This document shows positions 11,229 through 48,935 of a DNA stretch of 64,000 nt, in pieces. The stretch comes from Paraspadella gotoi. Taxonomy: Eukaryota > Chaetognatha. The DNA lies in NCBI GenBank assembly GCA_051294375.1, contig CM119269.1, positions 19,691,936 to 19,755,935 on the forward strand. Direction: 5' to 3'. Numbering within the stretch: position 1 is the stretch's first letter; each line of letters starts with the position of its first letter. The notes under the pieces are model-generated. The model worked only from the letters and a program-made list of their open reading frames with translations. It was not told the origin of the DNA and searched no databases. Position numbers and translations under genes: made by a program.

Positions 11229-11555
11229 TAGGTTTAATTTTGACGGTGAATCTATTTACCTTTGACTGTTTTTCGTTCGTTGACATCAAATCGCATTGGG
11301 TTCTCTTCCCAAGTGGAAACTCTTGTTTATCCCTCTGGGTTTTTCTCTTGAATAAATCGTTAAGCTTATCCATTTTCGGTTGTTTATTTTCTGATTTGGG
11401 TGATATAGGATCGACGTTGATTCTCTTTGGGCTAAAAAAACACATTGACAGCTTAAAGCGGGCTGAATTAATGAAGTTAGAACAGAAATGTCAATGGATT
11501 TTGTCTAAAAAAATGTTTCAAACAAGTATAAGGGGAAGAACGGGTTTGTGGTTTT

Positions 11556-11720
11556 AGTTGCCCCGCGAGTACTAGCGGAGCAACTTTATTTAAGTAACTT
11601 TTCGGTCGGTCTGTCGGTCCGTGGACGGTCAGTTCGTAGTTATGTCTGTCTGTCGGTATGGTTGTCCGTCGGTCTGTCCCACTTACGTTAAAAATGCTCA
11701 TAACTTGCATATAGTTGGTT
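11556..11720. repeat. Dispersed repeat rich in GTCGGTCTGTC motifs
   Basis: It begins with an imperfect hairpin (GTTGC..CGC....GCG..GCAAC, 11559-11586), followed by irregular tandem cggtcggtctgtcggtc sequence and the phrase aaaatgctcataact. Related sequence occurs at about 37990-38110 and, in the opposite orientation, at about 35224-35310. Confidence 0.7.
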
Positions 11721-11945
11721 GCTCGATGCTCATTGGTTAAGAAGGGAAAATCCTTAAATTTATGTTACTACTAGCGCCACCTTCAGGAAATCCTAAAAAC
11801 AAAAGACAAAACTTCGTATCATGTCATGTCATGTTATGAAAAATACACATGAGAAGGCTGTCACTGCGGCGCAACACATTTGAATTACCGTTCTTGTTTA
11901 AATAAATTCCTGAGTGGTTGTAGTGTTTTTCGAGAATAGACAGTG

Positions 11946-11970
11946 TGGTAACGAGAGAAAGAGAGCAAAG

Positions 11971-12039
<69 letters not shown>
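11946..12039. repeat. (GA)n microsatellite
   Basis: GA array, imperfect at first and pure from about 11990. Confidence 0.95.
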
Positions 12040-12042
<3 letters not shown>

Positions 12043-12509
12043 TCAGAGGTCAGTGTTTGGTTTTTTCAGTGAAAAAACGATGGTTAATACTCTGAAGCGA
12101 TATGCTATAAAACTAGCCAGTATCATATAAATGAATGGATAATTTTTATATTGGTTGTATCAATTTCATAAAGATATCAGCTAATTCGGCTAAAACTCTT
12201 GTGAATAGATTATCATTATAAGATATGAACTGTAAGGATAAATTTAGCCACATCAATTTAATAAAAAAAAAGAGATTTTTTTTTCTCTAATATCTATAAT
12301 GTCCGCTTTACACGTGATGGTAATCTTTGAATAAATTAATTATTCTAGCTTTCGATGCGTTTATCGTTAATATTTATAACCAGCCCTTGCGAAATGCCGG
12401 TTGAATTCAACGCTGGCCAGATGTTTCCTAAAAAGCTTCCTCTCAGTACATTACAAGACATTATATTTTTTTATAATAAACTCTTTTACATATTTTCTCT
12501 GTACAATAG

Positions 12510-12611
12510 AAATGATCGGCTCGGTGGATGGACCAATCAGAGGACAGCCACAGGAAGAGCAATTTTCCTCAAATGACAACGACGACAACGACGACAACAA
12601 CGACGTCAAAG
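12510..12611 (+). CDS. Candidate alternative 5' exon (uncertain)
   Basis: An ATG at 12512 follows a pyrimidine-rich acceptor-like stretch (tctctgtacaatag). It opens 33 codons starting MIGSVDGPIRGQPQEEQ and ending in an Asp/Asn run, then a perfect donor (AAAG|GTAAGT). It ends in phase 1, which does not fit the phase-0 start of the DYRK exon at 18290 or the ATG exon at 16668. It may belong to another transcript, an unseen connecting exon, or nothing. Confidence 0.35.
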
Positions 12612-12902
12612 GTAAGTTTGGGGAAAGTTGGAAAATGATTTTACTAATTGGCGCATTTAGAATTTGAGTTTAAAGCGTATCTTCTTTTTTCAAGAAAACG
12701 AAACTAAGTTAGACGGTAGATACGATATTTAAGATTGGTTAAATGGCAAAGTTCTTCGTTCTTTATTATCACATTGAGTCCCAGGGGGACATTTTTTGAC
12801 CTTACCCCATTTTCTTCAGCGCGGGAAAGATGAGTAAGGGGAGAGGAGGAGAAGGAATAAGCGCCTGGGGTGAAAGAAATGAGAGAAGCTACGTTAAATG
12901 GT

Positions 12903-12946
12903 TGACGGGGTGACGGGGTGACGGGGTGACGGGGTGTCGGGGTGAC
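12903..12946. repeat. Tandem 9-mer (gacggggtg)n
   Basis: About five copies of gacggggtg, one with a T substitution. Four or more runs of GGGG spaced by five bases on the plus strand are compatible with a G-quadruplex. Confidence 0.9.
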
Positions 12947-13960
12947 GTCTCTCACTTTCCCTTTTTTGATTGGATAACGAGCGGACGACGGGGAATTTTT
13001 TTTCTTTTTGCCTCTCGGGAAAAATTAATGGAAAATTAATTCAAAATTTTCGAACGAACGGTGAACGTTATTTTAAAAAAAGAAATTCTAGAAAAAGAAA
13101 AAGATTTTTGTCAGTTACAAAAAAAAAAGGGAAAAAAAGTGGGCTGCGTTTTAAATTTCGCGCAAAGGATCACGAACCTTTGATAACTCATCCCTCAACC
13201 TTTTGATCTTCGGTTAAAAAAACGAGGGATGAAAAGATGGGGCGAGGTGTTTTGAAAGGGGAGAGGTGGGAAAGAGAGATGTGCGATGGGATGCAAGAGA
13301 GGGTCGAAAAGGGAAGAAAAAGAAAAGGGAAAATGAGTGGGAGAGGAAGGGAGAAGAAGAAGAACAAAAAGAATAAAGCAAGGATTTGAATTTATATGTA
13401 CTAAAGGGAGGAGAAGAGATAAAGCAGAATAAAGGGAGGAGAAAAACTGAGAACACCATGCCGCTTTGGAGGAAAATCTTATATGTAATTCTCTAGGGAT
13501 TCATGAGATGAAAATTAAAGGCGAACGTCAAAACAGTGAAAGCGGAAATGGTTATATATTGGGTAAAGTGAGAGAAAAATTTAATGGAGATTTAATGTCA
13601 TTGGTACAAGGGGAGAAATTAAAACTCAAGATGAAAGCAAAGGTATAACACATCGCAGACCCTTCGATCTTTTTTCACTTAAAATTCCCATGAGAAAAAC
13701 ATTGCCAAAAAACTGAAAAACCAAACTAAAAATATTAAGAAAAAAGAAAGAAAAAAAAAACAAAACAAAAAACCAAAAACAAAAAATAGGCAGATATTCG
13801 AGAAAGTTTTCCCGGATTACCTCCATCGAATCGTGTGATCTTTTGTTTTTTGACAACGATAACCCAATTCTGCCTCAGTTCTAATTTCTCTAAATTAAGT
13901 AATTGTTTCATAATGAAATACAATGATTGAACCAACCCATTTTTTTACTTTAAAACAGCT

Positions 13961-14141
13961 AAAAAATCACCTTTGAAATATTTTTAGATGCACCGCTTTC
14001 TGTTATTGGTCGATTACTGACGTATTATTGACAAGATCGTGCCATAGATAACTAGACATAGTGCTTATTGTTTTTATCTTTTTACTCTTAAAAGCATCTT
14101 TCAGAGAAAGGAAGAGACGAGAGAGATCACAGAGAGACGAG

Positions 14142-14172
<31 letters not shown>

Positions 14173-14245
14173 GAGGAAGAGAAAGAGGAGAGACGAGAGA
14201 GAGAGAGAAAGAGAGAGAGAGAGAAAAAGAGAGACAGAGAGAGAA
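13961..14245 (+). mobile_element. Dispersed element with a GA-microsatellite tail, copy 2
   Basis: Second copy of the element at 11050-11228, in the same orientation, with the same junction catctttcagagaaag into a GA-rich array (about 14100-14245). Here the array is longer and more degenerate. Confidence 0.8.
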
Positions 14246-14484
14246 AGAAACGCTTTTTTTGATTCCCGGAACGAAATAGTAAGTAATCTTGAGATACTTT
14301 ATCTCTGGTAAAAAGCTGAGAGACACGTTAAATCGAAAGATTACATGAAAACTTGCTGATGTTGTTGTTACCATTATAGTTTCTGTTTTTGTCAAAATTT
14401 ATTAAAATTACGTCTCATTCGCGACACAGAAATCCGATGTTGGCGATGACCCTGAAGAAGTTGAGGATCTTATTTATCGGGACT

Positions 14485-14575
14485 TCACAATGAAAACAAA
14501 GATGATGATGACAATGATGAAGTTGATGATAATAATGAGAATGACGACGATGATGATGACGATGACTACCATCGC
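14485..14575. repeat. Degenerate GAT/GAC trinucleotide tract
   Basis: Irregular run of GAT, GAC, AAT and ATG triplets. Similar GAY-type tracts occur at 15160-15235, 16003-16075, 50795-50945 and 56735-56880. ORFs across them have no recognisable protein. Confidence 0.8.
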
Positions 14576-15011
14576 GATCTGGTTCGCCCAGAAAATCATA
14601 TGTGAAACAAAAAAACAAAAAAACAAAAAACAAAACAAAAAACCAAAAACTCGAAAAGTGAAATATAAGAATGAAATGAGGTTATGATCAGAAAAAATGA
14701 GAAAAGTGAAATTGTCTAGCGAAGAAAGTGGATGATGCTGATAATAACTGGATAGCAACAAAGTGAACACAAAAAAAACCAAAAAAAACTACAGTAAAAT
14801 AAATCTAGAATCTATGTTTTGTTACTCTTGATGACACGAATTAAGAATACATTTAAATAATGAAAACGTTTGCACAGCGTCTGTTGCAAAGATAGCTATT
14901 GGTGAACCGAAGAGCGAAACAGTGCAACGCCCTCCTTAATAATCTCGACAAAAGTGAACGATAACAACAACAACGATGAAAACAATAGCTAAGTAATTGA
15001 CAAAAAATCAT

Positions 15012-15106
15012 CGAGAGAGAGAGAAGAAGAGGAGTAGAGAGAGAGCGATGAGAGAGAGGGGAGATGAGAGAGAGAGAGTGAGAGAGAAGAGAGAGAGAGA
15101 GAGAGA
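15012..15106. repeat. Imperfect (GA)n microsatellite
   Basis: GA-rich array with frequent ga/tga interruptions. Confidence 0.92.
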
Positions 15107-15322
15107 TTTGACTGCTAAAGTTTGAAAATATTCATCGCAATAAATAAGTGTAATCGGCGATCGACGAAGAATACGACGACGACGACGACGAAGATGACGA
15201 TAACGATGACGATGGCGACGACGACGTCGATCATGGGCTCTTATCATCCCCATACCTCTCGATTCTCAACACTTTTTTCCCCATGTTTTTCAATTTGCGA
15301 TCGAAAATCGAAAACGTGGGGG

Positions 15323-15328
<6 letters not shown>

Positions 15329-15385
<57 letters not shown>

Positions 15386-15386
15386 A
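15329..15386. repeat. (CT)n microsatellite
   Basis: Nearly pure CT array; no exon is evident on either side. Confidence 0.95.
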
Positions 15387-16667
15387 AATTAAAAAACAAA
15401 AATTTATTTGATTAAATTGTTCGCTACATTGACGAATCATTGAAATTTAAACATTTTTTGTGCTCGTTTCTGTTGTTTTTCTCTCGTCTATTAATCAATT
15501 CTAGATATTATCGATTCAAGATATTTCTAGCTATATTTATCTTTAAATGATAGTTTTTCTATTTTTTTATTTGCTGAGTCTCGAAAAGTACACAATTCCG
15601 TGGATTTCCCGTTTCTCCTTATCTCCATTTATTATTAATATAAATATATACAAGTCCAACTTCGTAGCAAAATTCTTTTTTTCCTTGAGCGTTGGGGCCA
15701 CGGGTCATGGGGCCGGCCTCACAACATGCTTTTGAGGTTCTCCGTCAACGGGCCACCTTCCAGTCCATTCTGTCGAAAGAATAAAAAAAAAGAAAAAAGA
15801 AAAAGGCCAAAAAAGAAGAACGGAGTGCGAATATGATTCGGCACGAATAAATCAGGTGCCCAGAAATACAATCCGGAATTATTTTAAGCCTTTTACTTCT
15901 TTTACTTCGTCGTCGTCTGTTCATCGGTGGTTCCGCCTCCCATCGGGTCCTTTTCACTTGACCCGGTGAGGTCAAGGAAGAAGACGAACACAAAGACGAA
16001 AAACTGGACGATGACGACGATAACGAAGATGAATACGAAAAAGGACGACGACAACGACGACGACGACGAAACGGAAAAGAAAAAAGCCGCTAAAAAATCA
16101 TGATGATTTTTTTCAGTTGTTCGCGTTTCTTGCTTTGTTTTCCGACTTTCTCTATCTCTCTCTTCTATTTAATATATAGGTTTTATTCACAGAAAAAATC
16201 TAGGTGTTTTGATGTCTTTGATGTCTTCGTTGTCGTCTTTTGTTTTGGTTCGCGATTTTTTTTCTCCGATTGACTGCATCTGAAAATTGAAATTTAAAGT
16301 TTTTCCCTAAAAAACAAAAAAACAAAAAAATCGAGTTCATCGGAAAAAAATTATTTTTGAAATATAATTTTGAAAACAGAACAACTTTCTCGTTTTCTGT
16401 GGCGCAATGAGTGGAAGAAGAATAAACTGGAAGTGAGAAGTGGGTTTCGGGTGGAACAAAAATTATTACGTCGAAAAAAAAAAAATCAAAACAAAACGGA
16501 AATTCGATGCGACAACAAAATGAGTTTTCGAATTGGGAAATATTGTTTCTTTTCCCTGCTCCTTATACACTTACTGTTAACCCTACCCGGTGTTTAATTT
16601 AAAATACTCGCTTATCTATTTTTTTTTGAAGAAAAAATAAACACAAAAACAAAACAATTAAAGAAAG

Positions 16668-34873
<18,206 letters not shown>

Positions 34874-36283
34874 ATCCAACAACAAAATCTCCGAGAACAA
34901 CAAGAGAAGAACTCGCATTTGTAAACACAGAATGATATAAAAGCAAGACACATAATTGCCGTCCTTAGCAAAAGAAACTAATTGCTATGAAAAAATGAAC
35001 AAAAAAAAAAACACAATTTCATGATGTATTAAGATAAACTTTGCTTTGGAGTGATCTTATTCCGAGGTTAAAACCATGAATCTAAAGAAGTATGAAATAT
35101 GTAAACTTCCTTCGGTCAGTATTACATTAGTTACTGATCGTCCGTATTTCCCATTGAACTCGTCATTATAAAAGTATGAAACATATGGGCTGGTAAGATT
35201 TCTTAGTTTAAATAAAAATGATTTATTATTATGACAGACCAATAGACCGACGGACAGACCAAGCAAGGAACCGATTAATCGACCGACCGACCGACACCCA
35301 AGTCTTTTATAGACTGGCTTTCCTATTTAAAGATAGTGTAGGAAATTATAATTAAAAAAATGAGCTAGTTTTTTTTTAGAATATGGTTGTTACCAAACAA
35401 AGATTTAAAATCTGGGTTTGGTGAAGTCGACTTCCTTCATTGACTTGTTTGACTCGGAGAACATTAATATTAAAATTGTAATGCAATGCCCGACTACAAA
35501 ATGACATGGTCGAAAAAGAAGATGAACCTATGCAACTTTTATTTTTCTTGCTCTTATCTTTATTTTGAAAGTGCCACTTAAAATAATTATCGATAGTTCT
35601 TATTAGTTAGTCGATTTTATGTCATTTTTGTTGTCCATAGTTCGGGAACATTCAACTAAGATTTTTTTAATTTTTTTTTTAATTAAAAAGATAAGAATTG
35701 TTTTCTTTTTCTCTTTTGGGAAAAATTTAATTGAAGTCTCTTATGGAAAAGTGGAAACTGACGCCTTTACCAAATCTCTTGTGACCGAAAGAAAATGATT
35801 AACATATTTAGCTAAAGCTTATGTTTTCTACCGAAAAAACGGACGGATACAATAAGAAAATCCTTGTACGCTTTTGTATTTTTGTGGAATGTTTTAACAC
35901 TTCATAATGAAGTCAAAGCGCGAAGAAAGAGGTAATTCAATGAGCGGTGGGCGGGGGATTCATAATTTTTATTCGTCTCTTTCACTGTTGAAAGTTTCGA
36001 AAATGTCACAAGAACCTAATGGCTAATTTTGTACGATGTTCACGATATGTATAAATTTTAAGAAATTTACCTTCTCCTCAGATCGCTTGCATAGAATAAT
36101 AAAGACGTTTTTTCATGATTTAAACAAAAACCAACGGTCTTTTTATTATTTTAAAAGCGACTATTAATCAGACAAGTTAGACGGGTTGAAACGAGCGGAA
36201 CGAAATTTAAAATAACCAAGTTTTTCTTCGGATTCGAAATATCGAAAAACCTATTAATGCCAATAATATTGGGCAGCGCGACG

Positions 36284-36284
<1 letters not shown>

Positions 36285-36335
<51 letters not shown>

Positions 36336-36336
36336 A
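36285..36336. repeat. (CT)n microsatellite
   Basis: CT array of about 52 bp, next to the telomere-like element that follows. Confidence 0.94.
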
Positions 36337-36344
36337 CGCCCCAT

Positions 36345-36665
36345 TTTATCTTAAATTTAGAATTAGATAAATTTGTTTAATTAAAAATTAAAATAAAGTT
36401 AAGGTTAAATATTAGATTAGTAATTAGATTAGTGGTTAAAGTTAGGGACTTAGTTTGTAATTACAGTTAAGAATTTAAATTAAGGACTAGTATTTATATT
36501 ATGGTACAAAATCAATGGTCAAGGTTTAAGATTAGGTTAAGCTTAGGAAATAGGGTTAGGGATCAATTTACTAGTTTAAAATTAAATTTAGGTTAAATAT
36601 TTAGATTCAAACTAAATTCTGGGAAAAACGAACAAAAAGGCGCCACTCTGGAAAAAAAAAGGCCA
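36345..36665 (-). repeat. Degenerate telomere-like element, copy 2
   Basis: Irregular gttagggtta/ggttaag sequence ending in aaaaaggcgccactctggaa, in the same relative order as the copy at 46120-46320. More diverged than the other two. Confidence 0.65.
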
Positions 36666-37316
36666 TCCAATTTTCATCGGTCTTTTGATATTGAAATCTG
36701 GAGAGAGACGAGACGAATCATTGGTCCTGATTTTTGACCCATTACGTAACGTCTTTGCTGCTTCGAAAACCCGTTTTAGGAATTTCTGATGGATATTTTT
36801 GGATGATACAGTTTCGAAAGACTAAAAAAAAATCTTATTCTTTTAGAAGCACCAGTTCGACGTTTGAGTGAGAGTAAACAATCTCTCACACACTATCTCT
36901 CAATCACAGATTTTTAGTTAGATTAATAAAAAAAAATCAGACAGTAAACAATTTTCAGCTACGATTTACGTCCAAACAAATTATAAAATCAAGTCTCGGC
37001 CAAATTGTTCATTTTAATTTTTTTTCAATCGAGAATTTCTCGTTTGTCCGTCGAATCCTTCAATTCAAAATTTAAAATCCTGTATTAATCCTCAACAAAA
37101 AAAAAAATTTTACATTCCATTCAGGAGCAAGTCCAAGTGTCATTCAAATGCTGTTATTTTTTTTTGATAGTAATTCATAATTCAATAATTCATTCTCTTT
37201 TGTATGCTGCAAAAGAGAATGAATTATATAAACTTTATGAAAATATATTTATATTGCAGTTGTATGTATGTAATCATATTCCTCAATATGAATGTGTTTC
37301 GTATTCTTTTATTCAG

Positions 37317-45891
<8,575 letters not shown>

Positions 45892-46500
45892 CTTCAACTT
45901 GATTTACTGAATTTGTTGTGTTTACATTATTTATAGTTGAAATTTAAATTATGGTAATTAACCTAATTTATAAATAAATAAAAAAGTTGTCCTTGTTTTT
46001 GTTATCAATTTTGATTGGTAGTGGGTAGTCCCTGAGACTATGGAGATTCTATTAACTATTACAGTAATTATTAAGTTTTGGTTTTATTTATATTCGCTTT
46101 TCGCCACATTTTTTCGCCCAGGATATGAGGGATGAGGTTATTTACTAGGATAGAGACTTCGGTTAGGAATTCGGGCTCGGGATTAGACTTTGGCAAAGGG
46201 TTTAAGGTTAGGGAATAGATTAAGTAATCATAGATTATGGAAAGATATTAGGGTTGAAATTTAGTCTAGGATTAGGAACAGTAATGGGGCGCTTTCGGAA
46301 AAAAAAATGGCCCTTTTTTTAATGACGTACTGACATATTTTTTAAATACATAGTAAATAAAAAAATAAAAAAAGAATGTTCGTCAGACTGAATTCCGAGT
46401 TGAACGATTATTTAAAGATGAGAATGATGTGAGTTATATGACTTTCTTGGTCACTTCTGCTTGATATTTCGCTTGAAAAAAAAAATCCTAACAATAATTT
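45892..46500. other. Convergent intergenic interval with polyadenylation signals and an interspersed element
   Basis: This 609-bp gap separates the SLC37 stop from the chitin-binding gene stop. AATAAA motifs for SLC37 are at 45973-45982. The telomere-like element lies at 46120-46320. Confidence 0.75.
46120..46320 (-). repeat. Degenerate telomere-like element, copy 3
   Basis: Irregular ggttaggg/gattagg sequence ending ggggcgctttcggaaaaaaa, the complement of the start of the copy at 27612. Confidence 0.72.
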
Positions 46501-46764
46501 TCAAAAGATGAGTCCAGTTTTGCGAAAATTGGGTGCGTAGCGGACGAAGTCTCTCCACGGGCTGCAGTGGACCAGTTCCGAGGTTTTGCAAACGCCGTCG
46601 TCAACGTCGAAGAGAAAACCTAAAGGACGAAAAAATGAATAAAAAAGAAAAAAAATATTAATTAGACGAATAAATAAAATTAAAACCTTCCAAAACGAAC
46701 GAGAAAATCATTCTTACTGCTATTTGCGAATTCGGTGAGCCTCAAACGATCAACGATTATTTTA

Positions 46765-46831
<67 letters not shown>

Positions 46832-47244
46832 TCTTGACTCAATAGACAAATGACGGCAGTACATTTGTACATTTGTAATCGATGTAGTTTCCGACAAATG
46901 TCATCGTTTTCGTTGCTCTTTTTCACATTTTTTTCGTTTCTGTCGCTGGTTTATCTTTCTTTTTTTTTATCCGTAAAAAAGAATGGATTCCGATTCTTTG
47001 TCTTTCACCCTCGAAATATATAGTAATAAAAGTAAGTATAAACAGTAAACAAAATAAAAGATGCAGTCTTTTTCGAACAAGTCCGCGCGGAAAAAAAAAG
47101 CCGAAAGGTCGTCACTCCGTTGGCCCCTCGAGTCTATCTTCACATCGCGAACGAAACGACGAAATGATCCGGTCAAAAGGTCAACGGAAGACCCGAGATT
47201 GAACGCAATCGCGGCCTGGATGTTTCGTGAAATATATGTTTTGG

Positions 47245-47288
<44 letters not shown>

Positions 47289-48900
47289 TATTTTCTCCTT
47301 TAAAAATATCCGCGGAATGCTCGTTTGCATGATTGATTTGTCAACTGGATGGTTGACCCTCTTTTCGTTTTGTGGTCGTTGACCTTTGCCAGAAAACTGA
47401 CTTTTTTGATGGAATTATTTTACCTTAACTGATATTGGCCGACTGAAAGTCATGACTGATCGATCATTTGATATCATTTATCACCGAGAAAATGTATCAC
47501 CTGTCTCACGCGCCTGGCATTAACTCTTCCTATAACCAGAAATTTGCCTGATAAAATTTTTTCTTTTTTTTGTTTGTCGTATCTTAACAGTTGGTGCGTC
47601 TTCCACCATTACTCAGCTTTCAGAATAACATATACGATGCTACTTATTTTGTCTTTTTTTTCGACTATTTTTCATTTCACTCAACGCGATATTTACAGAG
47701 CGTCTCAAGCGTACTGTCACTTTACAAATGAATTCAGTTATAAAAAATGCATTTACTGTCCTCGTTGGATCCAGAAGTTCTTACAGTTTTATATGATATC
47801 TTTTTTTTTTTCTCAATTTTGAAATATTCAAATCTTTCTAAATACCCTTAGGATTTTTTCAGCTATTTGATTACACAACACTACGGTATAATGATGGTCA
47901 CTGGCCTTTTCTGACAGATTTTCTCCATAGTCCTTCCAGGTTTGTATGGTTTTAATCAAAAAATTGTAACGGATATGCAACTGGTTTAGAAAATAGTTTT
48001 AGTAGTAAAATGTACTATATGCATTTTACATCATATGCTGAGTCATAGCATAATATATGTGTAGCATTTATCACTTTCCTGAAAGTAAATTTTCTTTACA
48101 ATCATTCTTTGCATATTCTCTTCATTATCATCATCATTAATTATTACTAATCACAGAAATCTTAGGTAACGGCACAATAAACATAGTGACTTACTGTAAT
48201 TTAACATGAACATTTTTTTTACCGAAAGGACAATTTTAAAAATTTAATATCACCTACATTTTGTGATCAATTGTCAAACCAAAAAAAAAGTCATGAACTC
48301 ATTTTTCTGGTGGTTTTTTCAAATTAATTATTCACCTCATCAAGTTTACTGAGCGTACATTCATGACAGTACACTTGAGACACTCTGTACTTTGCTCTTA
48401 TCTCTCAAAAAGACGCAGGTTTTTGCAATGAATGGAGAAATGATTAATTAATCTCGGAAAGGCCGTAGCGGTTAGCGTCGTCGTTGGCGTCGTAGTTGTC
48501 GCTTCCGGCGTCGTTGTAGTTGACGCCGCTTTCGATTTTTTAAACTTAAAACGCGTTCGTGTAGACGAGAGACGTCCTTATTTTTCGAACAGCAGATTCG
48601 TCGTCATCGTCGTCGTCTTTTTCACGTGTCATATTATGATTATCTGCTCGCAGCCCTGGACTCGGAGGAAAAATACAAATCGAAAGAATGAAAAAAAAAA
48701 TGGGGCCAGGCTAAAAAAAAAGGAAAAGAAAGAAATAAAAAATAAAGAAAGAAAGAAAGAAAACAAGTTATAAAGAAGAAGCTTTCGCAAAATTAAGAGA
48801 TAGAGGTAAACAGTTGAACATGTGTAATTACGTAATCTCTCTCAATCTCTCTCTCTCTCTCTCTCTCATCTCCTTCTCGGTCTCTCTTCTCTCCTCTCTC

Positions 48901-48935
<35 letters not shown>

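Larger units (their letters stand above)
10975..12509. other. Intergenic region upstream of two divergent transcription units
   Basis: No coding exon could be supported. It contains a dispersed element ending in a GA array (11050-11228), a hairpin-bearing repeat rich in cggtcggtctgtcggtc (about 11556-11720), a second GA array (11946-12039) and a short dispersed repeat at 12135-12175. Confidence 0.6.
34874..37316. other. Intergenic or 3' UTR interval between DYRK and SLC37
   Basis: No supported exon. It includes an inverted relative of the gtcggtctgtc repeat (about 35224-35310), (CT)n at 36285-36336 and a telomere-like degenerate element at 36345-36665. The 3' UTR of DYRK and any untranslated 5' exon of SLC37 should lie here, but I could not delimit them. 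Confidence 0.6.
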
